Source of the DNA: Neoechinorhynchus agilis
Lineage: Eukaryota; Acanthocephala
DNA: 64,000 nucleotides
Assembly (NCBI GenBank): GCA_051530055.1
Contig: CM121342.1
Location: 5,518,001 to 5,582,000 of the forward strand
Direction: 5' to 3'
Made by a program: the position numbers and the translations under genes. The notes under the pieces are model-generated. The model was not told where the DNA came from. It saw nothing but the letters and a program-made list of their open reading frames with translations, and did not search any database. Shown here in pieces: positions 22,429 to 32,185 of the stretch. Position 1 is the first letter of the stretch; each line of letters starts with the position of its first letter.

Positions 22429-24606
22429 ATGGCCGATCTTGTTTTTCGTCGTGGAGAATTCGTGTACTGTGAGGACGATACAAAATTGGACACCCCATGG
22501 ACGATTCGCCGGATTGATTCCATAATCTCGGACTCTTGTGGAGCATTCAGCGTTCGTGCCGTCCGTTGTTATCGCACTCACGATCTTCCATCTCATTTGA
22601 TCCGTAGATTGGATCAAAAGACAAATCCGGCGGTGAATGATGGTGTAGCGCCGGACCCGCTATCGAGCAACTCATCCTGCGAAATGCTATCTCGAATTAG
22701 ATGCCAAAATATGTGTCTAAGTCCTGATCAATATCGACAAATCCAATTCCGAGAAGTGTATCCTTCGAAACAAATCGATACCATAGCGGGATCAAGTCTC
22801 AGAGGGAAGTGTCGCGTATTTAGGTTCCTAGAGGAGGTTGAGAGTCTAGAAAGTTATCTGGAACAAGATAACGTTTATCTGTTTCGAATCGGTTATAATC
22901 CGGAAAAACTCGATTTCGAACCATGTGGTAACGTCATCAGAGTTGGTTCAAAGTACCAGGTTTCCGTGCTTCCTGAAGTCGGCTCCAAAGACGACGACGA
23001 CGAGGACGAAGGCTGTACAGCTCTGTGGTTGAACGAAGAAGCAGAGTCTAAAGGTTGCACACAGCCGGATGTGGATGCTGTTGTTAAAGGAATCCACTCG
23101 TGCGGAATGTTCGATCGGTCCTTGTGCCAATCGGCCACTACATCACCCGCATTAATGCTCACACCAACCGATTTGGATTTTACAAAACGAAAACAACAAG
23201 TTTCAGATCTGTTTCGTTGTCTTTGCCAATCCACGCGAGATATTAGCGTTCAACGCGCTCACAATATCATTCACGAATGCAACTATGACCTCAAACGCGT
23301 ATTTTTAAGGATCTTTAAATTCGGAGATGAACGCGACTTTTACGATCAATTCGAGCAGTTTTCTCCCAGTGAAATTAGTCTGTTTGAAGAAGGTCTACTT
23401 AAATTTGGCCGTAATTTCAGCAAGATTCGATCATCTCTTCTTCCTTACAAATCAACTAGCGATCTCGTTGAACTTTACTATGGATACAAGTCCACCGATA
23501 GATACATGAGACTCAAATCTTCTTTGACGCGTAGTAATCACCAATCGAGTTCGTATGGAGGATGCGAAAAGACTCGCCAATTTCTGGTACTAACTCAACG
23601 CCCAACTAATCCACATCGAATATTCGGCATTCTACCCAATCAGTCGTGCCAGTCTTGTGGAATACGGGATGCCAACAGTTGGTATAAAGCCAATGGACAT
23701 GGTACTTTGTGCCATGGATGTTATGTTTTTCTAAGACAATACGGACATTTGAGGACAGCCATTGATTTTGAACGAGTACCAGCTCCAGAGGAACCTATCA
23801 CTTGTCCAGAATGCGGTAAAGTTAGTCGATCTCTGGACGTCGCTCGTCGACACATGATGATTTCGCATTGTCGGCCAAATCCGTCGGACACTGCCACCAC
23901 CAATGGTCGATTAAATTTCTGGTTTATGCCCACTGAGAAGACTCGAGCCTTTAGAGCAATTGATCCAATCAATCTTAGATTCAGAAACGGACTTGCGAAT
24001 TTCGCTAGTAGACTAGAACAAAAGTCTTATGATGAAATGCAAGCCGTCCTTAATGCGAACTCTTTAGACACCATCACTCGGGCAGTTGTGGCTTACGAGG
24101 AACCACGTCCACCGGCACCCATATCAACGAACGTCTTGAACTTGAGCGTACAGCGAGCACTAAGTCAAGGTGCGAGTGGGGAATCGATTTGTACCGATTT
24201 CAGACGACGAGAACCATTCAGGCACTTATTGGAAATCGGAAAGAGAGAATTCGATGCTTTTTTTCACTCAAAAGCTTCAGAGATTGAAGAACGAGAGACG
24301 GTTGATCTTCGACCGCGAATGAGACTTCTTCCTTCACGTACTACACAAGCCGGCGGCGGCGGCGGCGGTGCGATCGAAACTAGTGTACCCGTAAAAACTC
24401 ATGGAATTCATAGGAGTCTCCTTAGTGACATTGAACACATGGAGGCACATCAAGTAGAGAATCTAGCTGCAATTTTGAGCGGATGGGTCGATCTTGTCGA
24501 TGGACCATTCTTTATTATTACGCCTGAACAACAACAAACGAGGCGTGTTCTCGATAAACAAACTGCAAGACTGTGTGCTCGGGCTCCTCATTTGCCCACC
24601 ATCTGA
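22429..24606 (+). CDS. MTA: Metastasis-associated (MTA) subunit of the NuRD complex
   Basis: A 725-codon frame without introns, ATG at 22429, TGA at 24604-24606. Start chosen because MADLVFRRGEFVYCEDD matches the MTA N-terminus (..YRVGDYVYFE). BAH domain (residues about 5-160: REVYPSKQIDTIAG, RGKCRVF, SYLEQDNVYLFRIGYNP), ELM2 entry (GNVIRVGSKYQV), SANT domain (from residue about 310: SPSEISLFEEGLLKFGRNF), GATA-type zinc finger (from about 406: CQSCGIRDANSWYK, CHGC), and an added C2H2 finger (from about 458: CPECGKVSRS..H..SHC). ELM2-SANT recruits histone deacetylase in NuRD in the nucleus. A Gly run lies near 24356. Lack of introns is unusual beside its split neighbours and could mean an old retrocopy that took over the function. 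AATAAA at about 24634. Confidence 0.93.
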   Translation: MADLVFRRGEFVYCEDDTKLDTPWTIRRIDSIISDSCGAFSVRAVRCYRTHDLPSHLIRRLDQKTNPAVNDGVAPDPLSSNSSCEMLSRIRCQNMCLSPDQYRQIQFREVYPSKQIDTIAGSSLRGKCRVFRFLEEVESLESYLEQDNVYLFRIGYNPEKLDFEPCGNVIRVGSKYQVSVLPEVGSKDDDDEDEGCTALWLNEEAESKGCTQPDVDAVVKGIHSCGMFDRSLCQSATTSPALMLTPTDLDFTKRKQQVSDLFRCLCQSTRDISVQRAHNIIHECNYDLKRVFLRIFKFGDERDFYDQFEQFSPSEISLFEEGLLKFGRNFSKIRSSLLPYKSTSDLVELYYGYKSTDRYMRLKSSLTRSNHQSSSYGGCEKTRQFLVLTQRPTNPHRIFGILPNQSCQSCGIRDANSWYKANGHGTLCHGCYVFLRQYGHLRTAIDFERVPAPEEPITCPECGKVSRSLDVARRHMMISHCRPNPSDTATTNGRLNFWFMPTEKTRAFRAIDPINLRFRNGLANFASRLEQKSYDEMQAVLNANSLDTITRAVVAYEEPRPPAPISTNVLNLSVQRALSQGASGESICTDFRRREPFRHLLEIGKREFDAFFHSKASEIEERETVDLRPRMRLLPSRTTQAGGGGGGAIETSVPVKTHGIHRSLLSDIEHMEAHQVENLAAILSGWVDLVDGPFFIITPEQQQTRRVLDKQTARLCARAPHLPTI

Positions 24607-24654
24607 CGAGAACGACGTCGAGCAAACTGTACAATAAATCAATATGTTTTCTTT

Positions 24655-25750
24655 GTCGCTGAAAATACACCAGTCCGGGGAGGAGGACGTCGCTGGACGC
24701 TTCCATCGCCCTCTTTTTGGTGTGAGTTTTGAACCACCGCGCAAAAAATGTAACCAGCTCGCGAAAAATTAACTAAGAAATATGCCCATTTTACATTCTC
24801 AACGCGGCTGATTTCTTAGGTTCAAAACTCACACCAAAAAGAGCGAGGGAAGAGCATAAAATCACGCCTAAAAACCCTGAAATATACGGTCCGAGGAGGA
24901 GGACGTCGCTGGACGCTTCCATCGCCCTCTTTTTGGTGTGAGTTTTGAACCACCGCGCAAAAAATGTAACCAGCTCGCGAAAAATAAACTAAGAAATATG
25001 CCCATTTTTGAATTGATTACATTCTCTACGCGGCTGATTTCTTGGGTTCAAAACTCACACCAAAAAGAGCGAGGGAAGAGCATAAAATCACGCCTAAAAC
25101 CCTGAAATATACGGTCCGAGGAGGACGTCGCTGGACGCTTCCCTCGCCCTCTTTTTGGTGTGAGTTTTGAACCACTGCGCAAAAAATGTAACCAGCTCGC
25201 GAAAAATTAACTAAGAAATATGCCCATTTTTCTCACGCGGCTGATTTCTTGGTTCAAAACTCACACAAAAAGAGCGAGGGAAGAGCATAAAATCACGCCT
25301 AAAAACCTGAAATATACGGTCCGAGGAGGAGGCGTCGCTGGACGTTCCTCCCTCTTTTGGTGTGAGTTTTGGGGGTTTGTTGGTGGGGGGGAGTCGCTGG
25401 AGTTCCTCCCCTTTTTTGGTGTGAGTTTTGAAACCACTGCGCAAAAAATGTAACCAGCTCGCGAAAAATAAACTAAGAAATATGCCCATTTTTGAATTGA
25501 TTACATTATCTACGCGGCTGATTTCTTGGGTTCAAAACTCAGACTAAAAAGGGCGAGGGAATCGCATAAAATCACGCCTAAAACCCTGAAATATACGGTC
25601 CGAGGAGGACGTCGCTGGACGCTTCCCTCACCCTCTTTTTGGTGTGAGTTTTGAACCACTGCGCAAAAAATGTAACCAGCTCGCGAAAAATAAACTAAGA
25701 AATATGCCCATTTTTGAATTGATTACATTCTCTACGCGGCTGATTTCTTT
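24655..25750 (+). repeat. Tandem array of TIR-bounded elements, about five units of 205-280 bp
   Basis: Each unit runs: GGTCCGAGG, GACGTCGCTGGACGC, CTTCC..CGCCCTCTTTTTGG, TGTGAGTTTTGAACC, a spacer with AAAAAATGTAACCAGCTCGCG and GGGCATATTTC in inverse, then GGTTCAAAACTCACACC, AAAAAGAGCGAGGGAAG and ATAAAATCACGCCTAAAA. The CTTCC..GAACC block and the GGTTC..GGAAG block are inverted copies of about 35 bp. Every unit therefore contains a MITE-like element of about 190 bp with terminal inverted repeats, and elements are joined by a conserved spacer. Unit starts are near 24675, 24888, 25113, 25318 and 25597. Reading frames here are incidental. Confidence 0.85.
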
Positions 25751-26054
25751 TGCTCACCAAAATGAGTTTAATAAGACGTTTATTTGTCTTTGGAGACGAC
25801 GTCTGCGTCTTTTTTTGGCACATTTTGAATGGTTCGTGTTGGTAGATCACTGAACGAATTTTAACACAATTCAAAAAAAATACGTTCAAATTTTTTTTTA
25901 GAATTTCGGTCCTAGCGGTTGGTTCAATTAAGAATCTCTGAGAAGATCTCGTTCGATTTCAGCTTGAACAAAACAACTTAAAAAGAATTCTATAAAAAGG
26001 CACACATTTTTGAACGCGGCTTCTCAAGGAGTTTTCCGGAAGAATCGAATTCGT
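25751..26054. other. Intergenic, nothing recognised
   Basis: AT-rich spacer after the array with several A runs. No gene seen. Confidence 0.25.
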
Positions 26055-26530
26055 CTACTGCGTGTTTTGATCCCAAGGCGACGTTGCGTTTTCAGCCTTG
26101 ATTTTCTCTGTCACATTGATAGAGATTTTTTGTCTAAACGTCACCTTGTGTAGAATTGCTTCAGTCTTTGGCAACGAAACACTATTTGTAAGGTTTTTCT
26201 TTTGCTGAACAAGTCCAGTGCACTTGGACGAAATATAATTTTTTCCCTTCCGATACTCATTGATTTGATCTTCAACTTGAGAATAAGTGTTTAAGACCCG
26301 ATTTTGTTCACTTTCTTTTTTTGGGACAAAGTAACAAACCAACTTCTCGCTCTTTGTGTAAGTTCAATGTTTTTAATTGCATTTATAAAATGTTGCTTTG
26401 GAAGCGAAAGAAAGCTCCTTGCAATTAGCGAGAAATAGAAAAAAAGCGAAACGTGGTAGCTCTTTTGTGCGACGTCTTTATTGTTGTTAAGATGTTGGTT
26501 TTTCTGTGTTGAGGTTCCTTGTTTATTTTT
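26055..26530 (-). CDS. Possible Lys-rich protein, unrecognised
   Basis: The minus strand carries an open frame ending at 26055 with Lys/Asn/Gln-rich, probably helical content (VEDQINEYRKGKNYISSK, TFRQKISINVTEKIKAEN). Further upstream there is an ATG near 26534 (MSKINKEPQHRKTN). One or two short introns would be needed to join them, with candidate acceptors near 26425 and 26285. No domain is recognised. It is listed because the composition is protein-like and the gap between neighbours is otherwise empty. Confidence 0.3.
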
Positions 26531-26610
26531 GACATCACCAAACAACTTGTTTACAAACAGCTTAAATTTGTTCTAAAAAACTTGTTCGTATGTTTTTCTA
26601 TGTATTCTTC

Positions 26611-26862
26611 GCTGATAAGCAATTGATTCCGAGAAATCATTCGCTCAAACCGAACATGACGAGAAAATACTTTCTGGTCATGATTCTCATCGCCGATAAG
26701 CAATTGATTCCGAGAAATCATTCGCTCAAACCGAACATGACGAGAAAATACTTTCGGTCATGATTCTCATCGCATAAGCAATTGATTCCGAGAAATCATT
26801 CGCTCAAACCGAACATGACGAGAAAATCATTCGCTCAAACCGAACATGACGAGAAAATCTTT
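26611..26862 (+). repeat. Tandem repeat, period about 81 bp, three copies plus a partial
   Basis: AAGCAATTGATTCCGAGAAA recurs at about 26617, 26698 and 26777, each followed by TCATTCGCTCAAACCGAACA and GGTCATGATTCTCATCGC. The last partial copy duplicates only the middle 34 bp. It lies directly upstream of U2AF1 and may overlap its promoter. Confidence 0.9.
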
Positions 26863-26917
26863 TTTACTTTACGTCTAAACGAGCGCAATATTTCAGATCG
26901 AAATTCGCGCAAAAGAG

Positions 26918-28341
26918 ATGGCAGAGTATTTGGCATCGATTTTCGGCACAGAAAAGGACAAGTACGTTTTTGTGGGTTTCGATAACTTCGTCTACTCAAA
27001 AAAAAGGGTAAATTGTTCGTTTTACTTCAAAATCGGAGCATGTCGACACGGCGAGAAGTGTTCTCGGATTCATAATAAGCCAGCATTTAGTCAGGTTTGA
27101 ATATTTTCTCTTAGGTTCTGCGGCGGGTTCTCTTTGTCTCAGAATGCTTTAGAATCAGAAACGATTCTTTTTTAATGATTATCGCGTTTGTGCTTAGACC
27201 GTTTTATTGAAAAACCTGTATCTAAATCCCAGGCATACTAATCGCATTTCTGGTAAAGCGCCTTATTCTGATCTAACGCCCGAAGAGGAACAATCGTATT
27301 TTGAGGATTTCTTCGAGGAAGTGTACAGTGAACTAGAGGAAAAGGTGAGTTTGTCGCTGAAAATCAAATGTTTCTTCGTTCGGAAATATTTAGTATGGAC
27401 GCCTCGAAGAACTTATCGTTTGCGACAATCTTGGAGAACATCTTGTCGGAAACATTTATGCAAAGGTTTGTGATAATTGTGCCGAACTTGTCATTCCCTT
27501 TGTTTATTCCGACTGTCTTCCCCCCCCCCAAAAAAACCCACAACAAACGATTGAAGTCCACAAAAAAAATCGGAGTCAACAAACGTGTTGACAGCCGCAA
27601 CCTTATTAACCTCCCAGATGATTTGTACGAATTTTCGTCTGCATGCAGACCTCTTATTTTTCCGAGACAACAAAAAAGAATGGGCTCATAACTGCCACGA
27701 AAGAATTCACCAAATTTTTGAAACGTCGTGATTTTTCCCCGATTTATGATCGCGCGCGATTTGGTTATGAAAAGTGCTTCTGTCAAAGAAACGAACGTTA
27801 CGTCATCGTGACGTTGAGGGTCACTAAGGAGCCACGAAAGAATTCCCGGCCGATTTTTAAGATCGCGCGCGATTTGGTTATGGAAAGTGCTTCTTCTGTC
27901 AAAGAAACGAACATTACGTCATCGTGACGTAGAAGGTCCCGATTTTTAAGATTGCGCGCGATTTGGTTATGGAAAGTGCTTCGGTCAAAGAATAATTGTG
28001 CGAGTTTTAGTTTTACAAAGAGACGGACGCAGAGAAGGCGGTACAAGGACTGAATAATCGATGGTTCGACGGAAAACCGGTATACGCTGAATTGAGTCCG
28101 GTTACAGACTTTAAGGAAGCATCCTGCCGGAAGTTTGACCAGGGGTGAGTGTTTCGTAGAGTTTCGGATATGATTACAACATGCGTAGAGATTGTCAACG
28201 AGGCGGATTTTGCAACTTCATGCACATAAAACCCGTTCCTAGACGTATTCTTCAAAGATTAAGATCATATCGAACGGATGATCGATCGGAGACTAGCGAC
28301 GAGGATCAAAACCGGAGGTTGTGTGTGTGGGTGCGTTTTTA
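26918..28341 (+). CDS. U2AF1: U2 snRNP auxiliary factor 35-kDa subunit
   Basis: Six exons: 26918-26961, 27007-27094, 27198-27344, 27394-27475, 28011-28144 and 28189-28341. [15 protein letters not shown] is identical to the animal U2AF1 N-terminus. CCCH finger 1 is [22 protein letters not shown]; the UHM (degenerate RRM) contains [18 protein letters not shown] and [28 protein letters not shown] precedes CCCH finger 2 ([13 protein letters not shown]) and MHIKP. U2AF1 reads the 3' splice-site AG with U2AF2. In human U2AF1 an RS domain follows; here the last exon as read ends soon after a polar stretch ([11 protein letters not shown]) with little RS content, although a later donor could extend it. 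Intron 4 is 535 bp, far longer than the others, and holds an internal repeat. ATG is 21 bases after AATATTTCAG. Confidence 0.93.
27690..27990 (+). repeat. Three imperfect repeat units inside U2AF1 intron 4
   Basis: The unit contains CACGAAAGAATTC, TTTTTAAGATCGCGCGCGAT (or a variant), TTTGGTTATG(G/A)AAAGTGCTTC, GTCAAAGAAACGAAC and TTACGTCATCGTGACGT. Copies start near 27698 and 27833, and a truncated one near 27935. Each unit has a GCGCGC palindrome, and the two full ones end in a pair of inverted ACGTCA/TGACGT motifs, which resemble CRE/ATF sites. Confidence 0.75.
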
Positions 28342-28810
28342 ACCTACAAAAACACATTTTAGATCACACGACAATCGAAGACGAAGTGGTGATCGACGCA
28401 GAAGGAATTCATAGTTGTGTTTGTGTTGATTACGGTTTTAGTTGGTCTAGAACAAAAAAAATAGAGCGCTCGCTCAATCCATCGCCGCCACGAGAAACGA
28501 TCACTTTCTATTGCGCATATCATCTCTCATACGATTGATTTGATCGCTGATCACTAGGACGATCGCGTTGTTGTTTGGTACGCCATGGCGAATACGACCT
28601 TGACCTGTGTTGTCGTCGTCGTGTGTCGTCGTATCGATTGATTGAAGAAGACCTTCTAAATTTTAGGAATCTGCTAACACACCGGATCTTGTTGGATCAG
28701 CGACACAGCACCATCTATCCTAAATCGCGACGATCCCTCTGTTATCAGCGCGAAAACCGCCCTCCAAACGAAAAACCCTGAATTCGAGGCTACAATGCCT
28801 CTTTAAAAAC

Positions 28811-29298
28811 TTACTTTCGTCCGTTTCGATGAGACCGTTTACGTCCAACGCCTGCTGAAGTATTGCGACCGTATCGAGCGAGATGGACTCCGAGTTGTCG
28901 ACCGTCTAATCGAAATCCGTCCATTTCCTTCATGGCACACATTGCATCGTCTCTTTTAGTAAACCTGAAACGGACGACGAGCGAGATGAATAGAGAAATA
29001 GCGCCGGATCAAACCTAACGAATGCGTATCCGAGACTCTCGTGAGTAACGTGATTCCGGGGAAGATAAACGTCCCCAATCTCCCCGAACCCGCAAAACGC
29101 CTTGCGTAGCTCGTCCACTCGAGTACTGTACGATATATTGTCCACTTTTAGACTCACAAGATTATCGATGTGTAGCGGTGGACTCCGGGGATTCCTTCTT
29201 CTCCTCGTAGCTGTGGTCCGGTCGTCCGGGGACCTGCTGTTATGACGTCGACCGGACGAAGACTTGTTGTACTCTTCGCTACTATAACGACGGCTCAT
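28811..29298 (-). CDS. SRSF2: SR splicing factor, SRSF2-like
   Basis: ATG at 29298, two exons joined across an intron of about 50 bp near 28966-29015 (the R/FTKRDD join falls within RNP1). The RRM contains SLKVDNISYSTRVDELRKAF, IGDVYLPRNHVTHES, GYAFVRF and a C-terminal half DAMCAMKEMDGFRLDGRQL, HLARYG. This closely follows SRSF2 (SLKVDNLTYRT..). Unusually, an Arg/Ser-rich stretch (SSGRRHNSRSPDDRTTATRR) precedes the RRM instead of following it. As read, the protein ends GRK then TAA at 28811; the stop overlaps a strong donor GTAAGT, so an RS tail encoded further down cannot be excluded. ATG directly follows CGATTTCAG. Its 5' end is 77 bp from the YIPF5 stop. Confidence 0.82.
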
Positions 29299-29375
29299 CT
29301 GAAATCGACGGGTGCTTTTGGGCGATTTTAGTACGGAGGCTTTCAAAAGAAGAAAGAATTTTGAAACTATTCTCT
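29299..29375 (-). promoter_or_regulatory. 77-bp intercistronic spacer with acceptor directly at the ATG
   Basis: This lies between the YIPF5 stop and the SRSF2-like ATG, same strand. It contains a pyrimidine-rich stretch (TTCTTTCTTCTTTTG) and ends in CGATTTCAG, which is immediately followed by the ATG. No AATAAA and no room for an ordinary promoter. This is what a trans-spliced operon junction looks like. Confidence 0.5.
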
Positions 29376-30080
29376 CTAGAAGATGACAAAGAGTGCAAAT
29401 ACGACGTAGAACAAGAGACAAGGATATCCGACTAGAATGCGCAATCCTCGTTTAGTTTGTTGATCCGTTACCATAGCGGTTGCTAGTAATCTGGCGGCAG
29501 CATAAGTGGACCAGCCGATGGCGACTACAACCACGAAAGCGGCCAAAATGCCCGAGTTTAGGTTTGAGAGTTTAAGAATTGGCCAAACGAAACTTAGCGC
29601 TACGATTGGAAGAAGGCAGTATCCAAGAGCACTCGTTGTAAACGCCAGGGTGATCATTGATGATTGGTTCGTCTTCGAATAGGCAGTGTCCATTGCGGCC
29701 AACAGACCGTACATCAGTAGACAGCCAACGCTTGAGTATCCGTAAATGTAGCCAAAGTAGTGTTTTCCGAGTCCGAATAGAAGAGAAAACGCAAACGCAA
29801 CGATGAACACGAGCGGTCCTGTCAAATCGCTCAAGAGTAATTCGTCACTGGTGCACGACGATGACGCAACGAACGGGTTCATTACGAACGCTGTTTGTTT
29901 CCAAATCGAACTTAAATCTATTCCTAACTCCTCAAGCAAAGGCTTCTCCTCCTGATCGGTGCTGCTTGGTGCTGTTGGTTGAAAAAATGCTTCCGGTCTA
30001 ACGGGTTTGTAGTTGAACGTCGGCTCACAATGAACAACTGGCCCAGGAACGTAAAATCCATCCGGTGACGTCGGCCGCAT
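29376..30080 (-). CDS. YIPF5: YIP1-family Golgi membrane protein YIPF5
   Basis: ATG at 30080, stop at 29376, single exon of 234 codons (family about 257). A Pro-rich cytosolic N-terminus carries EKPLLEELGIDLSSIWKQT, which matches the YIPF5 hallmark PPLLEELGINFDHIWQKT. Then LTGPLVFIVAFAFSLLFGLGK, FGYIYGYSSVGCLLMY, SALGYCLLPIVALS, IGWSTYAAARLLA and VGYPCLLFYVVFALFVIF form the five membrane spans. YIPF5 cycles between ER and Golgi with YIF1 and acts in COPII transport. An acceptor (GATTTGGTTTCAG) lies 21 bases upstream of the ATG. Confidence 0.93.
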   Translation of the reverse strand: MRPTSPDGFYVPGPVVHCEPTFNYKPVRPEAFFQPTAPSSTDQEEKPLLEELGIDLSSIWKQTAFVMNPFVASSSCTSDELLLSDLTGPLVFIVAFAFSLLFGLGKHYFGYIYGYSSVGCLLMYGLLAAMDTAYSKTNQSSMITLAFTTSALGYCLLPIVALSFVWPILKLSNLNSGILAAFVVVVAIGWSTYAAARLLATAMVTDQQTKRGLRILVGYPCLLFYVVFALFVIF

Positions 30081-30331
30081 AGACAACACTGTCGTTTGAA
30101 GCTGAAACCAAATCGATCATGGAACACTCAATGTGATTCTTTCTCGGCGCTCTGTCAAAAACAAGTTTTCTGTTTGAAATGGTCAAATAGTTTATCGGGA
30201 CTAAGTTTTGTTGTTCGAATCTTCGATAAAATCCTTCGGGTTAGTCAAAGTATAGGTTTAGTGAGCACAGACACCTCTACCAAAAACTTACAATGATGAG
30301 GCGATATTTCCCCTATAAATCAAATGTGCTA

Positions 30332-30774
30332 TTACCGGGGATTATTTTGACCAAAATAAATGCCTGTCATAGTCACTCCGTCGCGTCTAACCTCGACGCC
30401 ATCAAAATTGATTTCATGCCCGTCGATGTGGGACACTATTGTCGAGTTTACACCAGACTTTGATTTTGCTCGTATGAGCTCATTGTTCGTTTGTCCCACA
30501 TATGAGATAGATTGCAGTTGGAACATGGGCAGCAGGAACATCCTCATTCTTCGATAGTATTCCTTGGAGATTTTGTCACTATCGATTCGTTCACTGATCA
30601 ATGGTGTCTCGATCTCACCAGAGGAACATTTTGAGCCTCCTTCATACTTTTAGTTTGCTGAAGATCCAGTTCATATTTGAGTAGTACGTCATCCGAACTT
30701 GTCCGGGCAACGAAACTCAGTCTGCGAGTCCAACCGGATAAACTATCTGACAATGCTTCTTTTAAATTGTACAT
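30332..30774 (-). CDS. Small two-exon protein, unrecognised
   Basis: ATG at 30774 (MYNLKEALSDSLSGWTRRL). A 41-bp GT-AG intron near 30640-30690 keeps phase 0 and joins ..TSSDD to YEGGSKCSSGEIETPLISE; the frame then runs to TAA at 30332. The result is about 130 residues, soluble, with no signal peptide and a C-terminal half of short strands (IVSHIDGHEINFDGVEVRR). No family recognised. The stop overlaps a possible donor (GGTAATAG), so a further exon is possible. It sits upstream of YIPF5 on the same strand, about 250 bp away, and could belong to the same transcription unit. Confidence 0.5.
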
Positions 30775-30887
30775 TGACTGAAGAAGGCCCGCTTCCGGGT
30801 TCTCTTATATCGAATTTTTTAACTTTTTGCCCTTAATACAAAACAACCAACGTGAACAATTATCAATGTTCGAACTTTTTTTTTGAA

Positions 30888-31105
30888 GAAGTTTTGTTCG
30901 ATGTCTTCATTTTTCTTGTTAGAAAAATAAGCCAGTTTCCATTCGCTTTTTTTAAATCACCAAAGAACACAAAAACCACTTTAAAAAAAAGAATTTAAAT
31001 GTTCTTTGGTGTAATTGAGAAGAGGTTTCGTTCGATGTCTTCATTTTTCTTGTTAAAAAAATAAGCCAGTTTCCATTCGCTTTTTTTTAAATCACCAAAG
31101 AACGC
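30888..31105 (+). repeat. Direct repeat pair (about 85 bp) around a short inverted segment
   Basis: Copies at about 30888-30973 and 31022-31105 share TTCGATGTCTTCATTTTTCT, AAATAAGCCAGTTTCCATTC and AAATCACCAAAGAAC. Between them lies GTTCTTTGGTG, the inverse of the copy end, so each copy can pair with the middle piece. It is probably a duplicated foldback fragment. It sits between a minus-strand gene and BCAP31. Confidence 0.7.
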
Positions 31106-31388
31106 AAATTTCTACTCTTGCACATAAGTAGTTATGAAGACATTGTGGCACAATGCGGTTTCTTCTCATATAAATCTCCCAGGATGACAATAATCGAAAC
31201 CAATATAAAGTGTCCCATTTTCTTTTTCTCGTTAGTCACGAGTATCTCGCACATTTCTGGCGTATTTTTCATGAGCAGCACTCACACTTTTTCGTCGTGA
31301 GTGACTCGTGTATAACTGCTACGTTATTCGATTCACGTCTTGCGGAACTTCCCTATCGCTCCTCAGACTCGTCTGTTTGTTGTAGATA

Positions 31389-32185
31389 ATGAGTATCCAG
31401 TGGACATTCGCCGCATCGTTCCTCTACACTGAGATCGCCATCGTCTTTATTCTCCTTCTTCCCATATCGCCATTGCTGTGAGTAATCGAAGCTCTCCTCT
31501 GGATTTTGTTGATTCAAGTGATTAAGATGGCGCCGATTTCTTCATTGGAAACTAATCAAAGCTTTGTCCGCCTATGCCAATCTGTACTTCAATGTCATAA
31601 TATGCATATTCCTTATGCTTTTCGCTGGTTAGCACTCACAATATTTAAAAGAAAACTAACGGTCGTCGTTGGCACCCATCAACGCTTCTTCGTTTAGATT
31701 CCGTCCGTGAACTAAGGAAATATGCTCGAATCGACGGTTTCCGCGACGTTTCTTTGCCCCACGCCGAACATCATGTTCTCATGAAACAATTTAGAGCACA
31801 AAGAAACTTTTATATCGCAGGATTCGTGATGTTCTTATGGCTGTGAGTATTTTTTGCCAATAGGATTCAAAAGGCTTTCGAAGAAATCTCTTTTAGAGTT
31901 ATATCTCGTCTTATCAAACTCATTTTAAACTCGGCTGCACTAATGGTCCGGGCTGATGCAATGACCAAACAGGCGATGAGTTCCAACCGTGCAGCTCAAC
32001 AAATGATGGAAGATGTTGCTAATGCAACCGATTCACAGGAATTGGAAAATAAAATCAAGGATTTGGATATTGTTCATGAGTCACTCAAGAAAGAGTATGA
32101 CACCCTCCAAAAAGAGCACGAGAAGCTTCAGAGGAAATTTGATGAACTCACTGTGGTCCATGGCCAAGGTATCAAAACCGATTAG
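31389..32185 (+). CDS. BCAP31: B-cell receptor-associated protein 31 homologue
   Basis: Four exons. ATG at 31389 (MSIQWTFAASFLYTEIAIVF, matching BAP31 MSLQWTAVATFLYAEV), then ..RFLHWKLIKALSAYANLYF, the ELRKYARIDG linker, KQFRAQRNFYIAGFVMFLWL, and a C-terminal coiled coil (IKDLDIVHESLKKEYDTLQK). Three N-terminal ER membrane spans plus a cytosolic coiled coil is the BAP31 layout; the protein sorts ER membrane cargo and takes part in ER-mitochondria apoptosis signalling. It is shorter than human at the C-terminus and has no KKxx ER-return signal (ends GIKTD). ATG is 3 bases after TTTGTTGTAG, an acceptor-like site. DCPS follows on the same strand about 380 bp away. Confidence 0.93.
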
